The notes under the pieces: model-generated
Database searches by the model: none
Told to the model about the DNA's origin: nothing
Seen by the model: only the letters and a program-made list of their open reading frames with translations
Program-made: the position numbers and the translations under genes
Shown: positions 9,606 through 18,273 of the stretch, one piece after another
How positions within the stretch are numbered: position 1 is the stretch's first letter
Layout of the letters: every line of letters starts with the position of its first letter
Origin: Okeania sp. KiyG1
GTDB taxonomy: Bacteria; Cyanobacteriota; Cyanobacteriia; Cyanobacteriales; Microcoleaceae
Reading direction: 5' to 3'
Assembly (NCBI RefSeq): GCF_014132355.1
Contig: NZ_BLZO01000099.1
Location: forward strand, 1-34,146
Length of the DNA: 34,146 nucleotides

Positions 9606-9823
9606 AGGGTTTGCTGAATAAAATTGTAATCAATACCTGTAAAGGTTTCCAGGGTTAAATATTGCTGAGGGGGTGCAAGGTTTTTGGCTCTTTTTGTCTA
9701 AAAATGCTAATATTTTTCCCCTAACTATCAGAAAATTTTGCCGTAGCAGATAGTCTAAACTGTTGCCTGTTGCTTTCCGGAGCTGTTGCTTATCATCACC
9801 ATCAGACTTTTTCAGCAAACCCT
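9606..9823 (+). mobile_element. MITE, copy 1 (AGGGTTTGCTGAA ends, TSD AACT)
   Basis: 218 bp with terminal inverted repeats AGGGTTTGCTGAA and TTCAGCAAACCCT, flanked by the direct repeat AACT (9602-9605 and 9824-9827). There is no transposase ORF. The left end matches the other two copies (14276-14502 and 28942-29216); the interior differs. The parental insertion sequence is not in the window. Confidence 0.88.
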
Positions 9824-9901
9824 AACTAGGTATAATTTTTTAGCGATCGTCACTCGATCGATCTTCCTAGAAGATGATGATTACTCGATATTGGCTTGTT
9901 C

Positions 9902-9936
9902 AATAATTGATAATTGATAATGGATAATTGATAATT
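9902..9936. repeat. Heptamer tandem array (AATTGAT)n
   Basis: About five copies of a 7-bp unit, one with a G substitution, leading into the AATTACCTCT end of hairpin repeat copy C. Confidence 0.85.
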
Positions 9937-10030
9937 ACCTCTCCCTAAAAGGAAGAGGATTGAATCAAAGGAAAATTTTTTCTTGTTTCTCCTTAAAAGG
10001 AGAGGCTTTAAACCTTAATTATTCGGTAAT
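9933..10030 (+). repeat. Dispersed hairpin repeat, copy C (core deleted)
   Basis: Both ends of the family are present (AATTACCTCTCCCTAAAAGG and TTAATTATTCGGTAAT), but the GGTCGA core hairpin is missing, leaving about 98 bp. It shows that the ends and the core can be separated. It sits in the 9593-10539 spacer with MITE copy 1 and the TATACCAG element. Confidence 0.8.
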
Positions 10031-10114
10031 AATACAGGCCATTTTTTTGGCCCAAGTCCTGTTTAGGGCATAATTGCTAAAACCAAAGAAACATTACGGT
10101 AATCAATATCAATT

Positions 10115-10340
10115 TATACCAGTCGAAGGAAAGGTTAGGACAGATCAAAAGGTTAAACTAAGACAACGTCATTTCAGTTAGCCTCCTAGGTCGGAGCTAC
10201 GCTGACAGTACCTCTAGCTGTTTGCGCAGAATTCTGCAGGAAAGCCTGATGCTTGACATCAAGAATATTCTCTTTTCTCTTTGTAAGATTTTTCCTTCTT
10301 CCTTCTTCCTTCTTCCTTCTTCCTTCTTCCTTCTGGTATA
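10115..10340. repeat. TATA(C/G)CAG-ended element, copy 1
   Basis: About 226 bp bounded by TATACCAG and CTGGTATA. Next to its left end is TCGAAGGAAAGGTTAGGACA; the reverse complement of this recurs at about 20991-21019 inside a similar element. The right part holds a TTCCTTC heptamer array (about 10290-10334) and a copy of the GCTGTTTGCGCAG short repeat (about 10217). No ORF. It may be a MITE-like element or a compound of smaller repeats. Confidence 0.6.
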
Positions 10341-10539
10341 TATTGTTTTCATTCAAATCAAAAAAGTCATAGCAATATAGTCAAAAGTCACTCCTACTAT
10401 CTTCAACAGGTTTACCAAACGGTGATTTCAGAACTCCGTAAATTAAACGATATTGTAATGAGCAACTTTTGACTTAATCTTTGACGCAGGCTAACTACCT
10501 GCGCTATGTTACACTACCGATCCTCAGATTACACTCATT

Positions 10540-11667
10540 CTAACTAGCAGCAGCGTCAGCTTCTCGAAGAGCTTTGAGAATTTCAGGACGTTTCATACGC
10601 GCATAGCCACGAAGTTTCCGCTCTTGGGCAATTTTCTTCAGTTGCCTGAGTGACTTGGTATCATAATCATCCATGGGAACTTCCGGCTCTACAGGAGCTG
10701 CTTGAGCTTTAGTCTTTCTAGCAGTAGTTTTTGTTGTACTCGCCTTAGACCTCGACGATCCTGTAGAACTTGATTTACTCTTGGTTGTTGTCTTACGTGG
10801 TGTCTCAGTTTTAGCTGCGACTTCTTCAGTAGAATCAACATCTGGTATTGTCTGTAATTGACGCCGAACCGCAGATACTTGAGTTTTTAAGTCATCTTCA
10901 ATATCTTGAACTGACTGGGAGAACTGATTAATTGTTTTGACAATCCCTTCGAGTTTTTTCTCTATTTGTTTATCGAGATCGTCAAGTTGTTTTGATAATA
11001 AGTCCACATTCACTCCTGATAAAGAATTAGAAGTTGTTTTTTTTGTTGTTGAACTTGTGATTTTTCTTGCCAATTTTTCTACCTTATCGTTAACTGAATT
11101 TTCTAGATTTGTAATCAAATTTTTGAGCTGTTCAATTTGAACAACATCCGTCCCTCGATCCTGCAAAGATTTTACTTGTTTTTTGAGTACCTCCTCATTT
11201 TTCTTGATAGATTGATCGATTTTTTTCGTGAGAGAATCTACTTTTTTATCGAATGATACCTCAAGTTGCTTCATTAGATGCTCAAAGTTTGGTGTTTCTA
11301 TAACAGGTGGTTTAGTTAACTGCTCTATTTCTGCCACAGCTATCTTTGCTTGTTCATCTGTCATTTCATAAATCCAGGCCCATAGTTCCTTGATTTCAGC
11401 TTCTTTTGCAACTTGATACCAATCAGCACCACGAACGATTTCGTACTGCTGCTCGGAATCGTCATTCTCTGTTAATCTGACAATTAATGGGATTAAGTTA
11501 CTGCCTTGTTCAGAAAGACTCTTAACTAAGGCTTCATATCTTTCTGTAGGAATATCTCTCACCTGAGAGTCTGGTACAGTAATTTTGGATATGGGAGTTA
11601 ACTCCAAACTTACTGGTTGTACTGGTAAATCTTCTTGTCGATTTTTTCGCTTCGTTGATGAAACCAT
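10540..11667 (-). CDS. ParB-like N-terminal domain, coiled coil and SAP/Rho-N-like C-terminus
   Basis: 375 aa. Residues about 25-115 look like a ParB/sulfiredoxin-fold domain: an ISKITVPDSQVRDIPTERYE lead, LIPLIVRLTEN, then YEIVRGADWYQVAKEAEI at the place of the ParB nucleotide-binding GExRxxA region. Residues about 125-275 are predicted coiled coil (repeated KKID and LKNLITNLENSV patterns). A low-complexity Ser/Thr/Lys stretch follows. The last 45 residues (SLRQLKKIAQERKLRGY, then MKRPEILKALREA) resemble a SAP or Rho N-terminal nucleic-acid-binding helix pair. There is no helix-turn-helix of the classical ParB kind and no adjacent parA. The same architecture recurs in the gene at 18274-19197, next to a ParA fusion, so this may be a second partner. 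It is transcribed away from the winged-helix gene at 12422, with 754 bp between them. Confidence 0.75.
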   Translation of the reverse strand: MVSSTKRKNRQEDLPVQPVSLELTPISKITVPDSQVRDIPTERYEALVKSLSEQGSNLIPLIVRLTENDDSEQQYEIVRGADWYQVAKEAEIKELWAWIYEMTDEQAKIAVAEIEQLTKPPVIETPNFEHLMKQLEVSFDKKVDSLTKKIDQSIKKNEEVLKKQVKSLQDRGTDVVQIEQLKNLITNLENSVNDKVEKLARKITSSTTKKTTSNSLSGVNVDLLSKQLDDLDKQIEKKLEGIVKTINQFSQSVQDIEDDLKTQVSAVRRQLQTIPDVDSTEEVAAKTETPRKTTTKSKSSSTGSSRSKASTTKTTARKTKAQAAPVEPEVPMDDYDTKSLRQLKKIAQERKLRGYARMKRPEILKALREADAAAS

Positions 11668-12421
11668 TTGCTTACAACTTTTCCTTGGTTCCTAAAATCA
11701 AATAAAGGTTTTGGGCTAATACTGCCTAGATAGCATTCTCCCGGTGACATTTTCTTTGTGACTCCTCTTTATCACTTTTGAGAAATTCAAGATTTTCAGC
11801 TGTTACAGCTATTGGGAAAATCAGAATTTCATCACAGTTTGATAAAATAGAATTAGGTGCTGGGAGTTCGCAAACTGTTTAGTTCTGCCAAACAGGACTT
11901 ATGATTATTGCATAATCTGGGAAACTATAATTAATTTTTAGGCTAGAAATTCATACAGCTATAAATAAGTACGATCTCCAACATTACTTTTTTGGCTTGT
12001 TGGTTTTTACTCTGCCTTAGTATATTTTTTTATTACCCAGATTTTACTTTCACAAAATTACTTTAGCATACTTTCATTTACTATGGAAGACAATTAATTA
12101 CGATCTTAAGTAGCAATTGATTTTTTGCTCTGAACTCAGCGAACACTTACTACCTTTTGTTGCAGTTATCACTTTAATACTACAATTTAACTAGGTATTG
12201 CCCAGTTTGGACTGTAGGAATGGCGATCGGCTTAAATTGCTCTGAACTGAATTAACTGATGGCAGTAGATTTTCTGGCCATATCAGGGAGCGATCGCGTA
12301 ACTCCATTCTGGTGTCTGAAGTTATTTTTTAACTTTTTTGCACAAAATAGTCAAGGGGTACCTATCAGATTAATAATAATATTAATTTGCTGATTTTTGC
12401 AAGCGAGGAGCAGACGATCGC
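11668..12421. other. 754-bp divergent spacer
   Basis: AT-rich DNA between the minus-strand ParB-like gene and the plus-strand winged-helix gene; it must hold both promoters. It contains a HIP1 site near 12290 and a short inverted motif near 11874-11898 (AAACTGTTT then AAACAG). A GAGGAG ribosome-binding site lies about 13 bases before the ATG at 12422. I see no RNA gene, ORF or dispersed repeat here. Confidence 0.6.
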
Positions 12422-13243
12422 ATGGATGTTAAAGATTTAAAATTTCTGTTAAAATTACTGAGTTATCCAAATTATCAAGTATCTATTACTAAAATTAACT
12501 TAGAGTCTGACATGAAGGTCTCTGAGAAAAATCAAATTTGCTCCAGACTTGGCGATCTAGGGTTGGTAAAATTTACTCGAGAAGTTACAAAAATTAATAT
12601 AAAACCCAAAGGAAAATCACTCCTAAATAATAAAAAAGCTGTTAATTCACTCACCACAGAAGAATTGAAAGTGTTGAAAGCTACTGCTAAAGGTGCTATT
12701 TCTCCAGCGGAGACTGGTCTTGATAGTAGCTATAGGAAAGCTGTTATCACAGACTTACTAGAGCAAGGTTTGATTAAAGTTATCGATCAAAAAATCAAAG
12801 ATGTCTGGTTAACAGAAAAAGGAAAGCAATTTTTGTGCCAAGAATATTCTTCTGGCAGTACTGCAAAAGAGATATCTTTAAAAATGTTAAGCGACTATCT
12901 TGATTTAATGCGTAGCAACTGTTGGCTTTACCTCCCTCAACAAGAAAAACAACCGTTCTCCCAAATGCCTAACAAACCTAAGGACTCTGAGATTTTAGCT
13001 GTGATTCGAGACTTAGACCAAAATCTAGGCACAAATAACTATCTACCTATTTTTCATCTGCGACACAAATTACAACCTCCTTTATCTAGAGAAGAACTAG
13101 ACCTAGCACTTTACCGTCTAGAAAAAAGTGACCAAATAGAATTAAGCTCCTTACAAGAGGTAAGTTCCTACACTCCAGAACAATTTGAAGCAGGTATCCC
13201 TCAAGATATTGGCGGAAGTTTATTTTTTATCATTCCCTACTAA
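12422..13243 (+). CDS. Multi-winged-helix protein
   Basis: 273 aa. Three winged-helix-like units can be read: residues about 5-68 (ISRLGDLGLVKFTREV-type recognition region ending KPKGKSLL), about 78-140 (LTTEELKVLKATAKG, then VITDLLEQGLIKVID and VWLTEKGKQFL), and about 185-273 (LPIFHLRHKLQPPLSREE, LDLALYRLEKSDQIEL). The last unit ends SLFFIIPY, which resembles the end of the ATPase at 14927-16922 (LVCFIPSY), where a winged-helix-like segment also closes the protein. The two may therefore belong to one system. Known winged helices bind DNA or proteins; whether this one is a regulator or a structural subunit is not visible. The intervening 1.7 kb is full of repeats and mobile-element remnants, so an original operon may have been split. 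Confidence 0.75.
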   Translation: MDVKDLKFLLKLLSYPNYQVSITKINLESDMKVSEKNQICSRLGDLGLVKFTREVTKINIKPKGKSLLNNKKAVNSLTTEELKVLKATAKGAISPAETGLDSSYRKAVITDLLEQGLIKVIDQKIKDVWLTEKGKQFLCQEYSSGSTAKEISLKMLSDYLDLMRSNCWLYLPQQEKQPFSQMPNKPKDSEILAVIRDLDQNLGTNNYLPIFHLRHKLQPPLSREELDLALYRLEKSDQIELSSLQEVSSYTPEQFEAGIPQDIGGSLFFIIPY

Positions 13244-13288
13244 TATCATCTCCGGTAGCATCGATGTAATTAGATAAAGAGGGTGGGG
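13243..13288 (+). repeat. GGTAGCATC dispersed repeat, copy 2
   Basis: It matches 3813-3859 and runs into a G-rich tract at about 13285-13368, partly an 8-bp tandem repeat (GGGGAGGT). Short ORFs on the minus strand here are products of the tandem repeat. Confidence 0.7.
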
Positions 13289-13389
13289 GATGGGAGATGG
13301 GGGATGGGGAGATGGGGGGGATGGGGAGGTGGGGAGGTGGGGAGGTGGGGGAGGTGGGGAGTAGGGAGTAGGGAAAACCTAAAAAGCGT

Positions 13390-13866
13390 CGGGAGGAAGT
13401 ACGCAGCGCCCGTTTTAACGGCTGGTTGAATAACGACACGCGGGTAATAAAGCAAATTAAAAGTCTGCTATACTAGCGGAATAAGGAACAAGGTTTGTCG
13501 CCATGACATGAGCGCGCTTTGCGGTGAAATTCCGGTGGACAGGAGACGGGGAATTAACTTCCTACGACGGCTGTTAGCTCCGCATTCGGCACCGAAAAGC
13601 AAGTAGGCAGCTAGAGCAGCGAGAAGATTGCTCCAACCAGTGCGAGTAAAACCACTCGTGAAAGCTAACAAAAAAAAAAGTAAACTCACAGCTAGATTTC
13701 TGTCTATCTAGAGGAGCTTAGGAGTCCGTTGACAGGCTTTAAGCAAATGTGGATTTATGAGAGGCTGCGTGCGGAAGTAAATTCCTCACATTTATTCGCC
13801 CCGTCCCAAATGGGGGTGGACTAACCACAGAATCCAGGGTGTTTCAACCCCTGGAGATGTCAACCT
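13390..13866 (+). other. GC-rich, hairpin-rich ORF-less block; possible IS200/IS605-type remnant or structured RNA
   Basis: This block is visibly richer in G and C than its surroundings and carries many local inverted repeats. Examples are AATTCC (about 13529) with GGAATT (about 13549), GAGT-x6-ACTC near 13643, GGAAGTAAATTCC near 13773, and a C-rich/G-rich pair around AAAT near 13810. It closes with CCAGGG-loop-CCCTGG followed by AGATGTCAAC (about 13835-13864), which resembles, from memory, the right end of IS200/IS605 elements. In such elements the guide-type RNA of TnpB (omega RNA) is made from this end. No tnpB lies next to it. The assignment is inference; a different structured RNA is possible. 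Confidence 0.35.
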
Positions 13867-14156
13867 TGCTCTTGATTTAATTTTTCCGGTAGTCCTGTAG
13901 ATGTAGTGATATTCATAAATAAACCCCTTTCACCGTAAGGAGTTTAACTGCAAAAACCACTACTTGTACACCACTAGCATTTTTCCATAAGGCAAAATCA
14001 AGATATTCCCTAACTATAGCGCTACGCAAATATTTTAGGACATTTCTCTATTCCCAGATCTGGTGTTCCCTTACAGCTAAAATTTTATTGTCAAACGCCA
14101 AAAGACTTCGTGCTATACAAAAAAACTTACAGCGGTTTTCATTTGGGTAGACTACA

Positions 14157-14184
14157 GTAGGGACGTTCCATGGAACGTCCCTAC
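14157..14184. repeat. Perfect 28-bp palindrome
   Basis: GTAGGGACGTTCCA followed by its exact reverse complement. A diverged relative with the same outer arms lies at 22420-22447, so it is a dispersed family and not a chance palindrome. Confidence 0.9.
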
Positions 14185-14234
14185 AAAGTTTGATGTGTGA
14201 AGATGTGGTTCATCAATGAGCAAAAGCGCTTTCA

Positions 14235-14275
14235 ATAATTGATAATTGATAATTGATAATGGATAATTGATAATT
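14235..14275. repeat. Heptamer tandem array (AATTGAT)n
   Basis: About five copies, one with a G substitution as in the array at 9902-9936. The MITE at 14276 is inserted at its right edge. Confidence 0.85.
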
Positions 14276-14502
14276 AGGGCTTGCTGAATAAATCTAAAAC
14301 CTTTACCTGTAAATGCTTTAGACTTTTTAGGTCTTGAAATTGTACCTGGTTTTCAGCTCTTCATGCTCAAAGAAAGAGCGTATTTTGGGCAAGAGTTGGG
14401 CAAAAAAATTCTCCCCTACTCCCCTACTCCCCTTTTCCCTCCACCGGAGGGGTTAGGGGTGGGTCCCCTACTCCTTAAAAAAGACTTTTGAGCGCAAACC
14501 CT
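14276..14502 (+). mobile_element. MITE, copy 2 (TSD AATT)
   Basis: 227 bp with ends AGGGCTTGCTGAATAAA and GCGCAAACCCT, flanked by AATT on both sides (14272-14275 and 14503-14506). The locus 9902-9960 is the same array-to-repeat junction without the insertion, so the window contains an empty-site comparison. Inside are CTCCCCTA-type repeats. No ORF. Confidence 0.88.
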
Positions 14503-14741
14503 AATTACCTCTCCCTAAAACGGATAGGATTGAATAAAAGGAAAATATTTTCTCTCTTGGTCGATTGGATATGGCTCCGAGACCATTCCCTCCGGGACGC
14601 TTTCCGTTCCGGAATGCTACCGCAAACGCGTTAACGTAGTTGTGCGCTAGCAAACGCCATCCCACCCTACGGGAAACTGCGCTACGACCGCTTGTTTCTC
14701 CACAGCGAGTGAGAGGATTTTTACCTTAATTATTCGGTAAT
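14503..14741 (+). repeat. Dispersed hairpin repeat, copy D (large insert)
   Basis: It starts AATTACCTCTCCCTAAAA and ends TTAATTATTCGGTAA. The core GGTCGATTGGATATGG and the far arm CGACCGCTTG are separated by a GC-rich insert with CCCACCCTACGGGAAAC, the variant seen in copies B, G and H. Confidence 0.8.
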
Positions 14742-14742
14742 G

Positions 14743-14827
14743 TATAGCAGAAGGCAGAGGGAAAAATCTTACCTGGTCTAAGTTGTAGGTTATTGAGCTG
14801 TCCGCGCCCTTTGCTTCAACTGCTATA
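14743..14827. repeat. TATAGCAG-ended element, copy 2
   Basis: 85 bp bounded by TATAGCAG and CTGCTATA, with CTTTGCTTCAACTG next to the right end as in the copy at 20922-21026. It follows hairpin repeat copy D directly and lies about 100 bp upstream of the ATPase gene. Confidence 0.65.
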
Positions 14828-14840
14828 GCAGTATTTTTTG

Positions 14841-14921
14841 AAACTGGTATAAATTTTCCTATATCTGCTCCTATATCTGCTATCGTAATTCTCTAACCAG
14901 TCCAAAAAATATTACCAGTTT
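14841..14921 (+). promoter_or_regulatory. Inverted and direct repeats upstream of the ATPase gene
   Basis: AAACTGGT (14841-14848) and ACCAGTTT (14914-14921) form an inverted pair that ends five bases before the ATG. CCTATATCTGCT is directly repeated between them. They could be an operator, or a stem that affects translation; neither is shown. Confidence 0.3.
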
Positions 14922-14926
14922 ATACT

Positions 14927-16922
14927 ATGGCATCTATAGATCGGATTATTCAAAGAGAAGTTAATCCTTTTGACCCAGTCAGTCTATATACTATTAATTT
15001 TTGGCAGGAGCAACAAAATCCTACCCTAAATGTTGATTCTATCCATCAAAATATTATCTGTGATATAGAAATAGTGCTAGAGCAGGTTGCCCAGGAACAT
15101 CGTCCCCGAACATTGATACTGACTGGTGACTCTGGTTCTGGTAAAAGTTATCTTTTAGGGAGAATCAAAAAATTATTCAATACAAAAGCCTTTTTTGTGT
15201 ATATCGATCCCTGGCCTGATAGTGATTACATCTGGCGTCATATTTTGCGTCAAACAGTAGATTCTCTGATGAAAACTCCGGAGGGTCAAATAGATTCTCA
15301 GTTGTTACTATGGTTAAAAGGTCTATTGGCTTTCCACAATAGTAGTTTACTGAAAAAATTATTGGTGAAAGAAGAGTATTTATTAGAAATCTCAAAGGTA
15401 TTTATGCTTCTGGCATTTATAATCCTAATGATTTTTTTAGTGCCCTTTATTATCTGTTAAATCCAGATTACATATCGATTGCCTGTGAGTGGTTACGGGG
15501 GGATGATTTGGACGAAGATGATTTAAAATCTTTGGGGATTAAAAGTAGTATAGATTCTGAAGATTCTGCTCAGAAAATTATGACTAATTTGGGTATTATT
15601 TCTGCTGCATCTCAACCTATTGTTTTATGTTTTGATAATCTTGATAATATTCCTCGGTTATTAAATGGTTCTTTGGACTTGCAAGCTTTATTTAATGTTA
15701 ATTCTAATATTCATACTCATTGTCCACAAAATTTTCTAATAATTATTAGTATTATTACGAGTACCTGGAAACAAAATTTTGAATTGATTCAACCTGCAGA
15801 TAAAACTAGAATAAATGCTGGATATTTTCATTTAAAGCCGATTACTTTAGCACAGGGAGAATGTTTATTAGCGGCTCGTTTGAGTCCTTTGCATTCTCTG
15901 GCTACACCCCAGCCTAAATCACTTATATTTCCTTTGTCAACAGAAATATTAGAAGAAAAGTTTCCTCGGGGTAAAACTCTACCTCGCAATATCTTAGAAT
16001 TGGGACGTAAGGAATACGATCGATATAAAAATAAATTATTAGATGAGCCAGAAAATTCTCAACAGTTAACACCTGAAACACAATTAGCGACTTTTAAGTT
16101 GATTTGGCAAGATAAATATAGAAAGACTCAGAAAAAATTAATAAAATTACTGATTTAGCAGCACCAGAATTGATTAGAATGCTACAAGAAGTATTAAATG
16201 CTGTGAAATTTCAGCAGGTAAAAACTAAATTATTAAGTGGGAAGTATGCTAGTCATTCTTTGAGTTATAAACAACAAAATAATGAGGAAATAATTGGTGT
16301 AATATGGACGGAAGATCCAAATATGAATAGTTTTTATAATACAATGAATGGTTGCCAGAAAGTGGTGGATCAAAAGTTATGTCAAAGTTTATATTTAGTG
16401 AGAGCTGCTGAGGTGGGAAATGCTAAAAATATGAGCAATAAAATATATAGAAAAATTTTTAAAGGTAGATTGAAAAATTGTCATATTCAGCCAAACCTGG
16501 AATCTGTATATTTTTTGGCTACATACCATAGTTTGGTGAATGCTGCTCTCGCTAATGAATTAACGATTGAAGGTAAGATTATTAGTCTCAAAGAGTTAGA
16601 AGAAATAATTTGTGAATCACAAATTTTAAACAATTGTAGCTTATTACAAGATTTATCTGTAGTCGCTCCAGTAAATAGTCAAGAACAGCAAAGTGATTTA
16701 GATTTGAATGAGGTGAAGGATTTTGTGGTAAATTTAATTGAAACACAATGTTTTATGGAGCGCAAAAACATAATTGAGAATATACTAAATAAATTTGTCA
16801 ATATAGAGCAGTCAAAAATTGATTCAATTATTGAAGAGCTTGAAGGAGAACAGAAAATAAAAAATATTACTCCTACATCAAAATTAGATCGACAATTAGT
16901 TTGTTTTATTCCTAGTTACTAA
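14927..16922 (+). pseudogene. Large AAA-type ATPase with C-terminal winged helix, two frameshifts
   Basis: Three frames join into one protein of about 665 aa. Frame 1 (14927 to about 15375) has the Walker A LTGDSGSGKSYLLG at about residues 65-78. Frame 2 (about 15377-16140) continues RVFIRNLKGIYASGIYNPND and contains a probable Walker B, IVLCFDNLDNIP. Frame 3 (to 16922) continues NKITDLAAPELIRMLQEV and ends in a winged-helix-like segment (NIIENILNKFVN, IIEELEGEQKIK, LVCFIPSY). Each shift equals loss of one A: GAAAGA read as GAAGA near 15374, and seven A read as six at 16132-16137. The fold resembles ORC/Cdc6- or BrxC-like P-loop proteins in general plan, but I cannot name the family. The nuclease-like gene at 17051 follows on the same strand after 128 bp. 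Confidence 0.75.
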
Positions 16923-17050
16923 TGAACATATAATGAAAATTAGGAACGATAAACAAAAATCAATATTTATGTAGATAAAACTAATAATTTTTGAACAATT
17001 TTTAGCGTTCTTAACTGCTTAAAAACCTGGAAAATCAGGATAGTTTGTCA

Positions 17051-17971
17051 ATGCCAATAATTAATAAACCTCAACTACAGTCTCCCCCATTCAGTGTTAC
17101 CAATGTTAAAGTTGCTTTTGAGTGCCCACGTTTATTTTATCTGAAACAACGTTTTGGGGGCGAGCATCTATTTTTGTCAAAAGATTATATCCAGGAAATT
17201 GATAGTGCTTTTCTCGGTTTAGCTAATCAGTTGATGAATATGATTAGGCAGGAATCTAAGATTCAAGCTTTGTTTGAGGGACAGTTTGAGGAATTGATGG
17301 TAGAGGCGATCGCTCATCAAATACAACAATTATTTTATGAGTCGATTTTCTTTCCTTATTTAGACACAATAATTACAAAGGATTCTAGTCTAGCAACAGC
17401 ATTCTATCAAATTTGGCAGCTATTAACTAAACTAATTTTAAATATATCTAAAATTATTGTTAAAAATCGACGTTATTGTCATGAAAATGTTGTAGTTCGT
17501 CGCACATTAATTACAAGGGAAATACTACTAGATTATACTTTTAAAATAGCAGATGGTAAGACTCAAAAGTTGACGGGGAAAGTTAATAATTTAATTTTTG
17601 ATTTTGAATCTCGTCGTTTATGTGTGGTTAATTATCAGACTTATGAAACTGTGGAAGTATCGTCTCAGTTAATGGCGGTTGCTTTGTATAGTTTTCTACT
17701 GAAGCAAAAGAAAAAAGTGCCTGTTGATGCGGTTGTTTATTGGGTTTTACCTGAGTTGGGAGAGTATTATTATTTGTGGGAAAAGTTAGAGAATGTGGTG
17801 GAGAGTTTAGTTCCTGCTAAGTTACAGGAGATGCGAGAGTGGTTAAGGTGGGAGGAGTCTCAACCTGACCCACCTCCACGGACGGAGCATGAGTATTTGT
17901 GTGATATTTGTCCTCAGAGGGAAAGGTGTCAGAGTTTTTTTGATGGGGGTGATTCAACAATTAATAATTAA
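17051..17971 (+). CDS. Cas4/RecB-like PD-(D/E)XK family protein with Fe-S cysteines and altered catalytic positions
   Basis: 306 aa from ATG 17051 (AGGA at 17037-17040); an in-frame TTG at 17045 is an alternative. VKVAFECPRLFYLKQ near the N-terminus and YLCDICPQRERCQSFF at the C-terminus give the one-plus-three cysteine pattern that holds a 4Fe-4S cluster in Cas4 and AddB-like nucleases. The middle region has the layout of the family, TGKVNNLIFDFESRRLC then VVNYQT and SSQLMAVALYSFLL. The usual G-x-x-D and D-Y-K-T are here G-K-V-N and N-Y-Q-T. Both metal-binding Asp positions read Asn and the catalytic Lys reads Gln, so nuclease activity is doubtful, although the Q-x6-Y motif is kept. It probably forms one module with the ATPase upstream and perhaps the winged-helix gene at 12422. 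Confidence 0.78.
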   Translation: MPIINKPQLQSPPFSVTNVKVAFECPRLFYLKQRFGGEHLFLSKDYIQEIDSAFLGLANQLMNMIRQESKIQALFEGQFEELMVEAIAHQIQQLFYESIFFPYLDTIITKDSSLATAFYQIWQLLTKLILNISKIIVKNRRYCHENVVVRRTLITREILLDYTFKIADGKTQKLTGKVNNLIFDFESRRLCVVNYQTYETVEVSSQLMAVALYSFLLKQKKKVPVDAVVYWVLPELGEYYYLWEKLENVVESLVPAKLQEMREWLRWEESQPDPPPRTEHEYLCDICPQRERCQSFFDGGDSTINN

Positions 17972-17992
17972 TAATTAATAATTAATAATGAA
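17960..17992. repeat. Heptamer tandem array (AATTAAT)n
   Basis: About four copies covering the stop codon of the nuclease-like gene. A weak, degraded hairpin-repeat relative may follow (18000-18075, with CCTTAAAAGGCGGGG and TTTTAGACTCAATTATT). Confidence 0.75.
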
Positions 17993-18082
17993 ATTGTTTT
18001 TATAATGGGGATGCGTGAGCAATCCTCCAAAAACATTTCACCTTAAAAGGCGGGGTTTTAGACTCAATTATTTTGAGAGATA

Positions 18083-18230
18083 GTAGGTTGGGTAGAACTA
18101 AGTGTTAGCGGAGCTTATTCGTTGGGATAAACATAACTTGTAGGTAGGATTGATTCAACATATCATCTTGGTACGAGTTGGGTTTATCCTACGGATAAGC
18201 TGGCGCTAACGTTACCTCAACCCAACCTAC
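18083..18230. mobile_element. Palindromic MITE-like element (GTAGGTTGGGT ends)
   Basis: About 148 bp with ends GTAGGTTGGGT and ACCCAACCTAC. A second inner inverted repeat pairs GTTAGCGGAGCTTATTCG with TCCGTAGGATAAAC-type sequence on the opposite arm, so almost the whole element folds on itself. No ORF and no clear target duplication. A short relative lies at 3753-3782. Confidence 0.7.
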
Positions 18231-18273
18231 AGATATTTGGTATTTTTGGGGGTGGGAATGCGACCGCTACTTT

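Noticed and set aside
11870-11905. Possible tRNA-like or attenuator fold in the divergent spacer
   Set aside because: No cloverleaf, no CCA-side pattern and no terminator T run could be drawn.
13230-13455. Two proline/serine-rich minus-strand ORFs
   Set aside because: They are translations of the G-rich tract at 13285-13368 in different frames.
13525-13560. GGTGAAATTCCGG followed by ACAGGAGAC, like parts of a cobalamin riboswitch
   Set aside because: The spacing is wrong, the other conserved elements (GGGAA, CCCGC-ACTG) are absent, and no cobalamin-related gene follows.
13468-13689. Minus-strand ORF of 73 codons with a hydrophobic start
   Set aside because: It lies inside the structured GC-rich block; no ribosome-binding site, and the block looks like RNA or mobile-element DNA. 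Kept only as a low-likelihood gene.
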